Assembly: GCA_018823175.1 (NCBI GenBank)
Contig: JAHJIY010000027.1
Location: forward strand, 1-64,000
Direction: 5' to 3'
DNA: 64,000 nt
From: Pseudomonadota bacterium
GTDB taxonomy: Bacteria > Desulfobacterota > Desulfobulbia > Desulfobulbales > JAHJIY01
This document shows, in pieces, positions 9,496 to 18,030 of the stretch (position 1 is its first letter; each line of letters starts with the position of its first letter). The notes under the pieces are model-generated. The model was not told where the DNA came from and did no database searches. It saw nothing but the letters and a program-made list of their open reading frames with translations. A program made the translations under genes and the position numbers.

Positions 9496-10950
9496 TCAAG
9501 CTGCTTTTTCTTCTGTTTCCTGCGGGACTATTTTCTCCTTTTCAGGCTTTTTTACGCCCCCTTTGATCTGGAACTCAACCCAGAGTGGGATGAAGATGAT
9601 GAGGTCATATAACCCGATGAGGACCGAGCCCATATAATAGAAAATATTGCCGGTTATTCTAAGGATAATGGCCAAGGCTCTTAACAGAAATTCAATCACG
9701 TATCCGATTACGGTCCTGGCCGAATAGATAAACGACTCCAGAGGGATTACGGCGAAAATCAGGATAATCGGCAGCAGGAAGCCAAGCCCCATCTGAACGA
9801 TGGTTGGCACAATGCTTCTGGCGACTTCAAATGCTTCATCTCCTGCTGATACGGTTAAGGACTGTTTTAAGGCCTCGTTGTTTGCAGCGATAATGTCTCT
9901 CATATAGGCCAAGGCTGACTCACCTAAGGCAAACAGGCAAACGATAGTTACAGCCATGTAAGCGACGATCCGGCGTTTTTTATCATCCATATGGCCGATA
10001 ATTGGGAAAAGTTTGGTGATATGTAGGGACTCCATTAAGGCCATGCCGGCGAATAATTCAAAAAGGATAAAGACGAGGGCGGCGATCTTGTTGACTTGAA
10101 TCCCGCCGATTCGGCTGGTACCGCCGACCATCTCAGACATCGGCAGTGAAATGAGATAAAAGTTTACAATGATGCCGCCGATGGCGACCAGAACCCAGAA
10201 TGAATCTATGAAAAACTGGGTCACCGATGAAGAGTGAAGTTTGATTAAAGCCTTGTCGGTGCCTTTTCTGATCTCTTCATATTCATCCATCTTGGTGTCG
10301 ATGATCTTAGCCCGATCCTGTAGACCTTTCATCGTAGTGCCGACCTCACCTAACATTCTGGTGAGTTTGCGCCAATAAGGCATCATGCCGCTTAAAATCT
10401 TATGGCGCTTACTGGAGCTTTTCCAATATTCGTCCATTGCTTTTTTTTGTTGTTTTTCAATGGTTTTGTGGATGTCATTAAGGATTTGCCCGATCATGCC
10501 TTCGCCACTTCGGGAGGCAAGTTTGGCCACCGCTTCCACCGCATTGACCCAGACCGGAGGGGTAAGGGGCACTTCATTGCTTTGGCTGTAATCCTGGTCG
10601 ATCTTTTCAATTTGTTCTGAAATCTTTCTGTTCAGGGCCGGGTATCCCTGCAGATCCCGTTCAACCACCAGTCCCACCCGATGGAATTCACGCTCCACCT
10701 CGCGATTGATTGCTTCCAGACCCTCAGCCAGGAGAACTTCTCGATTGCGGGCGGCAACTCTTTTTTCGGCGTACAGTACCGAATAAGAAGCGAGGCGCAG
10801 AAAGTTTTTGATGACTCGGAAAACCCCTCTGATGCTTTTGTGAGCCGGAATTCTGGCAAAATAGAAAAGAGTCATGATGATGACTAATGAAAAAACAATG
10901 GATAAGCCTTGGTTGCCAGGGATGATGTTGGCGAAAATTGATGATGACAC
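9496..10950 (-). CDS. Uncharacterised polytopic membrane protein
   Basis: I do not recognise this 484-aa protein. It has an N-terminal TM segment (about 14-33) and a long charged helical cytoplasmic-type region (about 40-245) rich in Glu, Lys and Arg. Several TM segments follow (about 248-272, 287-305, 329-352, 382-410, and a long hydrophobic block about 412-465), with a charged tail ending KEKIVPQETEEKAA. The architecture suggests a membrane scaffold or channel-like protein with a coiled cytoplasmic arm. The VWA lipoprotein gene lies downstream on the same strand. VWA proteins often pair with membrane or AAA partners, but that is only an analogy here. Confidence 0.7.
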   Translation of the reverse strand: MSSSIFANIIPGNQGLSIVFSLVIIMTLFYFARIPAHKSIRGVFRVIKNFLRLASYSVLYAEKRVAARNREVLLAEGLEAINREVEREFHRVGLVVERDLQGYPALNRKISEQIEKIDQDYSQSNEVPLTPPVWVNAVEAVAKLASRSGEGMIGQILNDIHKTIEKQQKKAMDEYWKSSSKRHKILSGMMPYWRKLTRMLGEVGTTMKGLQDRAKIIDTKMDEYEEIRKGTDKALIKLHSSSVTQFFIDSFWVLVAIGGIIVNFYLISLPMSEMVGGTSRIGGIQVNKIAALVFILFELFAGMALMESLHITKLFPIIGHMDDKKRRIVAYMAVTIVCLFALGESALAYMRDIIAANNEALKQSLTVSAGDEAFEVARSIVPTIVQMGLGFLLPIILIFAVIPLESFIYSARTVIGYVIEFLLRALAIILRITGNIFYYMGSVLIGLYDLIIFIPLWVEFQIKGGVKKPEKEKIVPQETEEKAA

Positions 10951-11142
10951 GGTATCCTGCCCCCCTTCTAATCAATTGATAAAGTCGGTTGCTGAAATCA
11001 TGAGTGTCACTGCAATGTTGATCAGTTCCGGTTACTTTGACAAATAACTTGAAACCAGACTATGATTACAATATTTAATTCAATTGTTGTCAAGTATCAA
11101 GCAATACCTTTCTTGGCGATCCAAGGGATATTTTCTTTGAAA

Positions 11143-12360
11143 CTATTTGTAATAATTAGATAATTTATCGGCGGCGCCGTAGGCCTTTTTGAGCTCGTTG
11201 AGCAGAGGGTCCCGATTGTTCTTGTTTTGATTTAGGATAATGACAAAACTATCCAGCCCCTTGGCGTGATTAATAAAATATCCGGCATATGAATATACTC
11301 CGGTCAGGGTACCGGATTTAAGGATGGTGCCGTTATGCTCCTGGAGCAGTGTGGCGTAAGGCTTGAAATGATTGAGCAGGACAATCATGGCCTTTGGGGA
11401 TAAACGGTTTTTCCGTGATAGGCCAGATCCTTCGACCAGATGGATCTGTTGTTTTTTCAGGTCAAAATTTTCTTGCAGGAATTGGCTGATTGCCTTTTGT
11501 CCTTTCGGCCAATCGGCTGGATAACCGTATTTTGTTGTGCCGCAAGTCAGAAAAAGCTGATTGGCGATAAAATTATTGGAAAACCGCATCATGGCTTCGA
11601 TCACTGATGTAAGTCCTTTGCTGGAACGATGGATGTAGAATGGGGACATTCCGGGCGCCACCTTGTCTTCTCTGATCTGTCCATCGGTTTGCAGCATATG
11701 TTTTTTGAAAATGGCCCGGAAAAGTTGACCGGTATAGATTGTGATATTGCCGGGATCGTCTGAAACGTTTATCCGGTGAACCCCGGGTGGCAGACCCTGT
11801 CCCAGACGCTGCATGATTGGTAGGGCAGGGGTCTGCGGTTCCGCCGAGGAAACCGCTCCGCTGGTCGAGACTTTGATGTTGGTGGTGTTGAAATTGACCG
11901 ACAAAGCGCCACTGGTCACGTCATATGGATTCAGGCTATGTCCGGTTCCATCGGCCGGTATTCCCAGTTGGAAACTGCTGTTGTCCAGGATGATATCGTT
12001 GATTCGTTTAACTCCCAGTTCATTTAATTTCCCGGTAATTATCTCGATTTCTTCGGAAACGAGAAAGGGATCGCCCATCCCTTTTATATAGAGGTTGTTC
12101 GCATCATCCAGAAAAAACAAGGTTTCAAATCTGAACTCCGGCCCGAGAATGTGCAAGGCGGCAAGGGCGGTGGCAATTTTAGTTATGCTGGCCGGCACAA
12201 AAAGTTGATCGGCATTGCGGGAAGAGATTGTTCCGTTTTCTCTATGTACGGCATAGCCGCCGTTTATTATCAATTTCCCCATGATCTCTTCATTTGAGGA
12301 AGGGTTAGCGGCAAAACATGGTCCGCTGAGCAAAATCAGCAGTAATAAAATGGTTTTCAT
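11143..12360 (-). CDS. dacB: D-alanyl-D-alanine carboxypeptidase, PBP4 family (S13)
   Basis: This periplasmic low-molecular-mass penicillin-binding protein trims or cleaves peptidoglycan stem peptides. The three active-site motifs are visible: SxxK as PASITK, SxN as SNNFIAN, and the KTG-type box as LKSGTLTG (KSG, an accepted variant). The large insertion domain typical of class C enzymes lies between the first two. I start it at the ATG at 12360 (405 aa), which gives a clean signal peptide MKTILLLLILLSG..CFA and has AAAGG just upstream. A TTG six codons further up is possible but less likely. Confidence 0.92.
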   Translation of the reverse strand: MKTILLLLILLSGPCFAANPSSNEEIMGKLIINGGYAVHRENGTISSRNADQLFVPASITKIATALAALHILGPEFRFETLFFLDDANNLYIKGMGDPFLVSEEIEIITGKLNELGVKRINDIILDNSSFQLGIPADGTGHSLNPYDVTSGALSVNFNTTNIKVSTSGAVSSAEPQTPALPIMQRLGQGLPPGVHRINVSDDPGNITIYTGQLFRAIFKKHMLQTDGQIREDKVAPGMSPFYIHRSSKGLTSVIEAMMRFSNNFIANQLFLTCGTTKYGYPADWPKGQKAISQFLQENFDLKKQQIHLVEGSGLSRKNRLSPKAMIVLLNHFKPYATLLQEHNGTILKSGTLTGVYSYAGYFINHAKGLDSFVIILNQNKNNRDPLLNELKKAYGAADKLSNYYK

Positions 12361-12792
12361 CAGAACCTTTTGGTGCAATTCGCCTGATTTCGACTTACCA
12401 GGAAGCCATCATTGTTGACAAAGATAGGCGGCTATACTAAATTTGTCAGTTTATGTCTGTCCATAAATGGTCTTTTTCTCCGATAACTTCGTTGCTGCGT
12501 TCTTTGAAAGTGCTCACGGACACAAGTCCGCTGTGCGTTTCAAAATCCTAGCGCCTTGTTCTTGAACAAAAATCCTCATTTATGGACAGACAATAGTTTG
12601 CAATTTCAATTTGAGTAAAATCAATAATCTGAATATGCGAAACGAAATGTTTCCTCAAGAGCACCCGGAGTGTCGCAGAATTATTTTCCTTAATATTTCC
12701 GCGCATTCTTCACAACTCAGAGTTTCGTGCTGTTCGCCATCCCCAAAGGGCACTTCCTTTGGGACATTATCTGCTACCGGTAGCTTTAATTA
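12361..12792. other. Spacer upstream of gmhA
   Basis: This is a 432-bp stretch without a convincing gene; the small 12611-12793 frame has no recognisable product. It contains the 137-bp palindromic element at 12455-12591 and a hairpin (CCCAAAGG, 6-nt loop, CCTTTGGG) at 12742-12763, about 30 bp before gmhA. No T-run follows the hairpin, so it may be a leader structure rather than a terminator. Confidence 0.45.
12455..12591. repeat. Palindromic MITE-like element, 15-bp perfect terminal repeats
   Basis: The element starts with GTCTGTCCATAAATG and ends with its exact reverse complement at 12577-12591. The inner arms are imperfectly complementary along most of the length, and the centre is a small hairpin CGGAC-ACAA-GTCCG. 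It encodes no protein. The structure fits a miniature inverted-repeat element or a large REP-type palindrome. No clear target duplication is visible. Confidence 0.7.
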
Positions 12793-13377
12793 ATGAAAAA
12801 ATTTATAACTGAAAATCTAAAAAATTCCATCTCCGCCAAAGAAAAATTTGCCCGGGACGGCCTTGACAGTATTATCGAATTGGCCCGCTTAATGGTAACT
12901 ACATTTAATCAGGGGAACAAGATTTTAATCTTTGGCAACGGCGGCAGTGCCGCGGATGCACAACATATGGCCGCCGAATTTGTTAACCGTTTTATTGCCG
13001 ACCGGCCTCCATTGCCCGCTATCGCGCTTACCACCGACTCGTCTGTTATTACCAGCATCGGCAATGATTTTTCATTTGATGAGATATTTTCAAAACAGAT
13101 TACGGCCCTGGGAAAAAAAGGGGATCTTGCTTTAGGGATTTCTACCAGCGGCAATTCGCCAAATGTGATAAATGCGATCAGAGAAGCTGAGCTGCTTGGC
13201 TTGCACACTGCGGTACTGACCGGTGGTTCGGGCGGCGAACTGGCCAGGATATCCGGGCTTGTTCTGAATGTGCCTTCGGACAAAACTCCTCATATCCAGG
13301 AAGCCCATCTCTGGATCGAACATCTTCTCTGCTGGTTGGTGGAAGATATTCTTTTGGGAAAATATGAAGAAATATAA
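12793..13377 (+). CDS. gmhA: Phosphoheptose isomerase
   Basis: It converts sedoheptulose 7-phosphate to D-glycero-D-manno-heptose 7-phosphate, the first step in making the heptose of lipopolysaccharide inner core. The protein is 194 aa, normal for GmhA, and is a single SIS domain. Diagnostic segments are FGNGGSAADAQHMAAEFVNRF near the N-terminus, ALTTDSSVITSIGND, GISTSGNSPNV and the C-terminal TPHIQEAHLWIEHLLC. The next gene starts inside its last codons, so the two are translationally coupled. It supports an organism with an LPS-bearing outer membrane. Confidence 0.95.
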   Translation: MKKFITENLKNSISAKEKFARDGLDSIIELARLMVTTFNQGNKILIFGNGGSAADAQHMAAEFVNRFIADRPPLPAIALTTDSSVITSIGNDFSFDEIFSKQITALGKKGDLALGISTSGNSPNVINAIREAELLGLHTAVLTGGSGGELARISGLVLNVPSDKTPHIQEAHLWIEHLLCWLVEDILLGKYEEI

Positions 13378-14311
13378 ACCGCTTGATTTCAGCGGACTGA
13401 ATACCTATTCCATTCATGATCGTTTCAGCAAGGTTACGGTCGATAATTTTGCCCGGCCCCTGCCGCCCGGTTCTTCGTTGCAAGATTTTCTTTCATCGCT
13501 GCCCGATCAGTTATTGGGGCGGGATTTTCCCGAACTTATTAAAAGGCTGGCAACGGCTCATACCTCGGGTCGGCCGATTATTCTGGGGATGGGCGCCCAT
13601 GTGATCAAGGTGGGACTTAATCCGATTCTGATTGATCTGATGGAACGGTCAATTATCACCGGTATTGCCCTGAACGGGGCGGGCATCGTCCACGATACCG
13701 AGATCGCCATGGTCGGTCGCACCTCGGAAGATGTTGATCTGGTCCTGGGCGATGGGGCCTTTGGTGCCGCCCGCGAGACCGGCGAAGAGATCAATGTCGC
13801 GATCAATCAGGGGGCGGCGGCGGGTAAAGGTCTGGGCGAGGCGCTTGGCGATTATCTGCTGGCCCGGAAATTCCCCTATAATAATGTCAGCCTGCTGGCC
13901 ACGGCCCGGCGATTGAATATTCCGCTTACCGTCCATGTCGCAGTCGGGACGGATATTGTTCATCTTCATCCCGCGGCTGATGGCGCTGCCATTGGCCAGA
14001 CCTCCCATCATGATTTCAGATTGTTCTGTGATATGGTCGGGGACCTGGAAGACGGCGTTTATCTGAATGTCGGTTCCGCTGTTTTATTGCCGGAGGTTTT
14101 TCTCAAAGCATTGACGGTAGTTCGTAACTTAGGATATAAGGTAAATCGATTCACCACGGCTAATTTTGATTTTATCCGGCATTACCGCACCATGACCAAT
14201 GTGGTCAATCGTCCGACTGCCGGCGGTGGTCGCGGGTTTAATATTATCGGGCATCATGAATTAATGATCCCGTTACTGGCCGCCGGCCTGCTTGATCGAT
14301 TAAACAGTTGA
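13364..14311 (+). CDS. Conserved protein of unknown function, coupled to gmhA
   Basis: I cannot name this 315-aa protein. It starts at ATG 13364, overlapping the gmhA end by 14 bp; a longer frame upstream would run deep into gmhA and is rejected. It is glycine-rich with no signal peptide or TM. Striking segments are GMGAHVIKVGLNP, GAGIVHDTEIAM, NQGAAAGKGLGEALGDYL, HVAVGTDIVHLHP, DGAAIGQTSHHDF and TAGGGRGFNI. The several His/Asp-containing loops look like active-site or metal-binding loops of a Rossmann-type enzyme. I noted a loose similarity in style to deoxyhypusine-synthase-like proteins but cannot support it. The coupling suggests a role tied to heptose or envelope metabolism. Confidence 0.8.
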   Translation: MKKYKPLDFSGLNTYSIHDRFSKVTVDNFARPLPPGSSLQDFLSSLPDQLLGRDFPELIKRLATAHTSGRPIILGMGAHVIKVGLNPILIDLMERSIITGIALNGAGIVHDTEIAMVGRTSEDVDLVLGDGAFGAARETGEEINVAINQGAAAGKGLGEALGDYLLARKFPYNNVSLLATARRLNIPLTVHVAVGTDIVHLHPAADGAAIGQTSHHDFRLFCDMVGDLEDGVYLNVGSAVLLPEVFLKALTVVRNLGYKVNRFTTANFDFIRHYRTMTNVVNRPTAGGGRGFNIIGHHELMIPLLAAGLLDRLNS

Positions 14312-14370
14312 TGACATTGTCATAATTATTATGAGTTTATAAACAGTTAATTTAAACAAAGGTATTTCTG

Positions 14371-15306
14371 ATGCGGAAATTTATCAAAATCGGGACCAGG
14401 GGAAGTCTCCTGGCCATGACCCAGAGCACTAACATTAAAGAGCTGATCGAGAAGCAATACCCGGGAACCAAGGTTGAGCTGGTCAAGATCATCACCAAGG
14501 GTGACAAGATCCTCGATGTGCCTCTGGCCAAGGTCGGCGGCAAGGGCCTGTTCGTCAAGGAACTGGAAGAGGCCATGTTGAGCAATGAGGTTGACATGGC
14601 GGTCCACAGCATGAAAGACGTACCATCTGAACTTCCTGATGAACTGCATTTAGGGATCGTGACCAAGAGAGAAGATCCCCGGGACGCCTTTCTCTCCAAT
14701 GATTATTCTTCGGTGATGGACTTGCCGCAGGGTGCCAAAGTAGGCACTTCCAGCCTTAGACGCCGATCGCAATTGGCCAATCTCCGTCCTGATCTGGTCA
14801 TTGATGATCTGCGTGGCAACCTTGATACCCGGATCCGGAAGCTGGATGAAAAAATTTATGACGCCATAATTCTGGCCACCGCCGGTCTGAATCGGTTGAA
14901 GTGGTCGGATCGCATCACCTCTTTTTTTACGGCCGAAGAAATGCTGCCCGCCGTCGCACAAGGGGCGGTCGGCATTGAGCTTCGTAAAGACGACACTGAA
15001 TTGCTTGAGGGTTTGTCCTTTTTGAATCATCAGGAAACCATGATTGCAGTAACCGGCGAAAGGGCCTTCCTGCATCGGTTGGAAGGAGGCTGCCAGGTGC
15101 CGATTGCCGCATTCGGCACTCTTGATGGCGGCACCCTGACCCTGACTGGTCTGGTTGCTTCGGTTGACGGCAAGGAGGTCTGCAAAAAGGTCCTTGCCGG
15201 TCCGATTGCCGAGGCCCATAAACTTGGCGTCCAGCTTGCCGAGGAACTGCTTGATATGGGCGGGCGTGAAATTCTGCAGGAAGTCTATGGCGCAGAGTTA
15301 AAATAA
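14371..15306 (+). CDS. hemC: Porphobilinogen deaminase (hydroxymethylbilane synthase)
   Basis: It joins four porphobilinogens into hydroxymethylbilane in tetrapyrrole synthesis. At 311 aa it has the family length. Visible motifs: IGTRGSLLAMTQ at the N-terminus, the substrate-binding HSMKDVPSE, SSLRRRSQL, LRGNLDTRIRKLD, and the cofactor-attachment cysteine in GGCQVPIAAFG. It is followed by a strong terminator and then cobA-hemD, which carries out the next steps. Confidence 0.97.
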   Translation: MRKFIKIGTRGSLLAMTQSTNIKELIEKQYPGTKVELVKIITKGDKILDVPLAKVGGKGLFVKELEEAMLSNEVDMAVHSMKDVPSELPDELHLGIVTKREDPRDAFLSNDYSSVMDLPQGAKVGTSSLRRRSQLANLRPDLVIDDLRGNLDTRIRKLDEKIYDAIILATAGLNRLKWSDRITSFFTAEEMLPAVAQGAVGIELRKDDTELLEGLSFLNHQETMIAVTGERAFLHRLEGGCQVPIAAFGTLDGGTLTLTGLVASVDGKEVCKKVLAGPIAEAHKLGVQLAEELLDMGGREILQEVYGAELK

Positions 15307-15336
15307 TTTTTTATTGATTTAAAAAGGCGGATTTCG

Positions 15337-15373
15337 GAGAGCGCAAAGACGGATACTCTTTGCGCTCTCTTTT
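15337..15373 (+). terminator. Rho-independent terminator after hemC
   Basis: A perfect 13-bp stem, GAGAGCGCAAAGA pairing with TCTTTGCGCTCTC, closes a 7-nt loop and is followed by TTTT. It lies 31 bp after the hemC stop and 23 bp before cobA-hemD, so it either separates the two units or lowers read-through. Confidence 0.88.
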
Positions 15374-15395
15374 GTCTCAAGCCTGGTAACCATAA

Positions 15396-16952
15396 ATGAC
15401 AACAGAAGATCTAGAATCCATAAAAAAACGGATCGGCAAAGTATATTTGGTTGGGGCCGGACCGGGTGACCCCGGGCTTATTACGATCAAGGGCCGCAAC
15501 GTGTTGGCCAAGGCCGAGGTAATTGTTTACGACTATCTGGCCAACAAGAAGTTGTTAAAGTATGTGCCTGCTGATGCTGAATTTATCTATGCCGGCAAAA
15601 AAGGGGGGAGCAAACATACCCATACCCAGGCAGAGATAAATCAGATGCTGATTGACCACGCCCTGGCCGGGAAAATCGTGGTGCGCCTGAAAGGCGGTGA
15701 CCCTTTTATTTTCGGAAGGGGCGGCGAGGAAATAGAAGAACTCTTTGATGCCGGGGTGCCATTTGAAGTAGTGCCGGGCGTAACCTCTGCCACCGCTGCC
15801 GCTACTTATGCCGGAGTGCCGATCACCCATCGGGAGTATACCTCGTCGGTCGCTTTTATTACCGGTCATGAGGATCCAACCAAACCAAACACCAATATTG
15901 CCTGGGATAAAATTTCTACCGGAATCGGAACCCTGGTCTTCTATATGGGAATCAAGAACCTGCCATCCATCTCGGAGAAACTGATCGAGAATGGCCGTGA
16001 CCCTAAAACCCCGGTTCTGGTGGTGCGTTGGGCTTCCACCCCGGAGCAGCGCTCCGTGGTCGGCACCCTTGAGAACATTGCCGCATTAGTCAAGGAAAAA
16101 GACATAAAACCGCCGGCCCTGGTGGTTGTCGGTGATGTGGTCAAGTTGCGGGACAAAATAAACTGGTTCGAGAATAAACCGCTGTTTGGGAAGAAGATAC
16201 TGGTAACCAGGACCAGAGACCAGGCCAGTGAGTTAGTTGAATTACTGGAAGAAGCGGGGGCGAATTGCCTTGAAGGGGCCACGATTGCCCTGGAACCACC
16301 CGAAAATTGGGATGAACTTGATCGTGGTCTGGCAAAGATGAACCATTACCAATGGTTGCTCTTTACCAGCATTAACGCCATTAAATATTTTTTCCAGCGA
16401 CTCCATGAAAAAGGGATGGATGCCCGAGATTTGAAAGGACCAAAAATTGGCGTTGTCGGCATCGCTACCGCTGAAATTCTTTTGTCGTACGGAATAAAAG
16501 CTGATCTGTTACCCAGGGAATTTACCGGTGAAGGACTGGCTGAAAGTCTGATTGAGAGCGGGGTTAGTGGCGGTAAAATTTTTCTGCCCAGGGCACTGGA
16601 TGCCCGGGAAGTTCTGCCGGAAAGTTTGCGGGAAGCCGGGGCCGAGGTTGATGTCGCGCCGGTTTATCGTAATGTCCGACCTGAAGGTTACGAGGATGTT
16701 CGGCAGGAATTAGAGGCTAACCAGATATCGGTCATTACTTTTACCAGTTCTTCGACCGTCAAGAATTTTTTACGGATGATTGATGCCAAGGATGAACATG
16801 AATTACAAAAACTGCTGGCCGGGGTAAAAATAGCGGTCATAGGTCCGATAACGGCCAAAACCGCGATCGCCAATGGACTTGAGGTCCATATTCAACCACA
16901 GACCTATACGATACCGGCCTTGGTTGATGAAATCGTCAGTTATTACGCCTGA
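15396..16952 (+). CDS. cobA-hemD: Fused uroporphyrinogen-III methyltransferase / uroporphyrinogen-III synthase
   Basis: This 518-aa bifunctional enzyme follows HemC. The N-terminal half (about 12-255) is a [22 protein letters not shown], the [21 protein letters not shown]-site motif, and [20 protein letters not shown]. It makes precorrin-2 for sirohaem, cobalamin or haem d1. The C-terminal half (about 262-515) is a HemD-type synthase with two weakly conserved lobes ([34 protein letters not shown]), which closes hydroxymethylbilane to uroporphyrinogen III. This fusion is common in Gram-positive and deltaproteobacterial anaerobes. Both activities look intact. Confidence 0.95.
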   Translation: MTTEDLESIKKRIGKVYLVGAGPGDPGLITIKGRNVLAKAEVIVYDYLANKKLLKYVPADAEFIYAGKKGGSKHTHTQAEINQMLIDHALAGKIVVRLKGGDPFIFGRGGEEIEELFDAGVPFEVVPGVTSATAAATYAGVPITHREYTSSVAFITGHEDPTKPNTNIAWDKISTGIGTLVFYMGIKNLPSISEKLIENGRDPKTPVLVVRWASTPEQRSVVGTLENIAALVKEKDIKPPALVVVGDVVKLRDKINWFENKPLFGKKILVTRTRDQASELVELLEEAGANCLEGATIALEPPENWDELDRGLAKMNHYQWLLFTSINAIKYFFQRLHEKGMDARDLKGPKIGVVGIATAEILLSYGIKADLLPREFTGEGLAESLIESGVSGGKIFLPRALDAREVLPESLREAGAEVDVAPVYRNVRPEGYEDVRQELEANQISVITFTSSSTVKNFLRMIDAKDEHELQKLLAGVKIAVIGPITAKTAIANGLEVHIQPQTYTIPALVDEIVSYYA

Positions 16953-17042
16953 TCATTTATTAATGGCGATCAGCTTTAGATTTGATAACTTGATAAAAAA
17001 AGGTGATTTAGGGGATATTTAATCGGCTGTTAACCAGAAAAC

Positions 17043-17873
17043 CTAGATCATTCTCATGCTAATATCACAACCTGCGACCGAGTGGGTCAGTGCCCCGACC
17101 GAAATGATATCAACGCCGGTTTCAGCTATTTTTCTGACATTACTAAGTTTCACCCCGCCGGAGGCCTCAACCAGAGCACGACCGTTGATTAATTTAACAG
17201 CCTGTTTCATCAGCGGAATTTCCATATTGTCCAGCATAATGGTTTCTACCCCACATTCCAGACATTCCTCGACCTGAGCAATGTTTTCCGCTTCCACCTC
17301 GATTTTCATTGATGGGGCAACATGCTTCCTGATCCGGCGGACCGCTTCGGAGATCGAACCGCAGGCGGCAATATGGTTGTCTTTGATCAGGACGGCCGCC
17401 GCCAGGTTGTAACGGTGGTTATGACCGCCACCGATCCTTACCGCGTATTTTTCAAGCATTCTCAAACCGGGGGTCGTTTTTCTGGTGTCGACTATTTTGA
17501 CCGGCAGACCTTCTACTGCTTTGACAAATTTATAGGTGTAAGTAGCGATCCCGCAAAGGCGTTGGACCAGATTAAGGGCCAGACGTTCAGCTTTGAGCAG
17601 ATCAAGAATCGGTCCGTTCACTCTAAGGAGAATGTCCCCTTTGTTGGCAAGTTTTCCGTCTTCAACCGGGTATGATTTTATTTCATGGTTTTGCAGGTCA
17701 AAGACTCTGGCCGCGACCTGGCCCATGCCGACAACGATAAAGGAATGTTGGGCGACGAAAACAGCTTCTCCTGTTTGGTCCTTGGTGAATATTGGTTCAC
17801 TGGTAATATCGCCGGTGCCGATGTCTTCGCGCAGAAATTTTCGTATTGTATCATCAAGAGATGCGGGATCCAT
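17043..17873 (-). CDS. nadC: Nicotinate-nucleotide pyrophosphorylase (carboxylating)
   Basis: It converts quinolinate and PRPP to nicotinate mononucleotide in de novo NAD synthesis. The protein is 276 aa, the family length. Conserved parts: REDIGTGDITSEPIF at the N-terminus, ERLALNLVQRLCGIAT, VDTRKTTPGLRMLEKYAVRIGGG (substrate-binding Arg/Lys/His), LIKDNHI, and the barrel-end motifs VEVE, MLDN, EASGG and ISVGALTHS. An AGGA site lies just ahead of the ATG. No nadA or nadB is adjacent. Confidence 0.96.
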   Translation of the reverse strand: MDPASLDDTIRKFLREDIGTGDITSEPIFTKDQTGEAVFVAQHSFIVVGMGQVAARVFDLQNHEIKSYPVEDGKLANKGDILLRVNGPILDLLKAERLALNLVQRLCGIATYTYKFVKAVEGLPVKIVDTRKTTPGLRMLEKYAVRIGGGHNHRYNLAAAVLIKDNHIAACGSISEAVRRIRKHVAPSMKIEVEAENIAQVEECLECGVETIMLDNMEIPLMKQAVKLINGRALVEASGGVKLSNVRKIAETGVDIISVGALTHSVAGCDISMRMI

Positions 17874-17913
17874 ATTATTCCTGAAAAATATTAGATTGAA
17901 ATTTATTTATGAT

Positions 17914-17987
17914 TGAAGCTCCCCGCGGCTGAAAGCCAACAGTGTGAGAATTTGAACTGAGGAAATGCACTTCACTTTGCATGTTGA
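17914..17987 (-). repeat. Inverted repeat, left copy flanking HD-GYP gene
   Basis: Read on the minus strand this segment contains AACATGCAAAGTGAAGTGCA and CCGCGGGGAGCTTCAAT. The same two blocks, with three and one changes, occur in the plus orientation at about 19482-19535, on the other side of the HD-GYP gene. The blocks are about 30 nt further apart here. CCCCGCGGCTGAA also occurs near 111-123. Confidence 0.65.
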
Positions 17988-18030
17988 AATACCCCGGAAT
18001 TCAAGTGTTTGTCAAGGACTTAGAAACAGG

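Noticed and set aside
12611-12793. 60-codon frame before gmhA
   Set aside because: It spans the leader hairpin and has no ribosome site or family resemblance.
13268-13363. N-terminal extension of the gene after gmhA
   Set aside because: It would overlap more than 100 bp of gmhA; ATG 13364 gives a normal short overlap.
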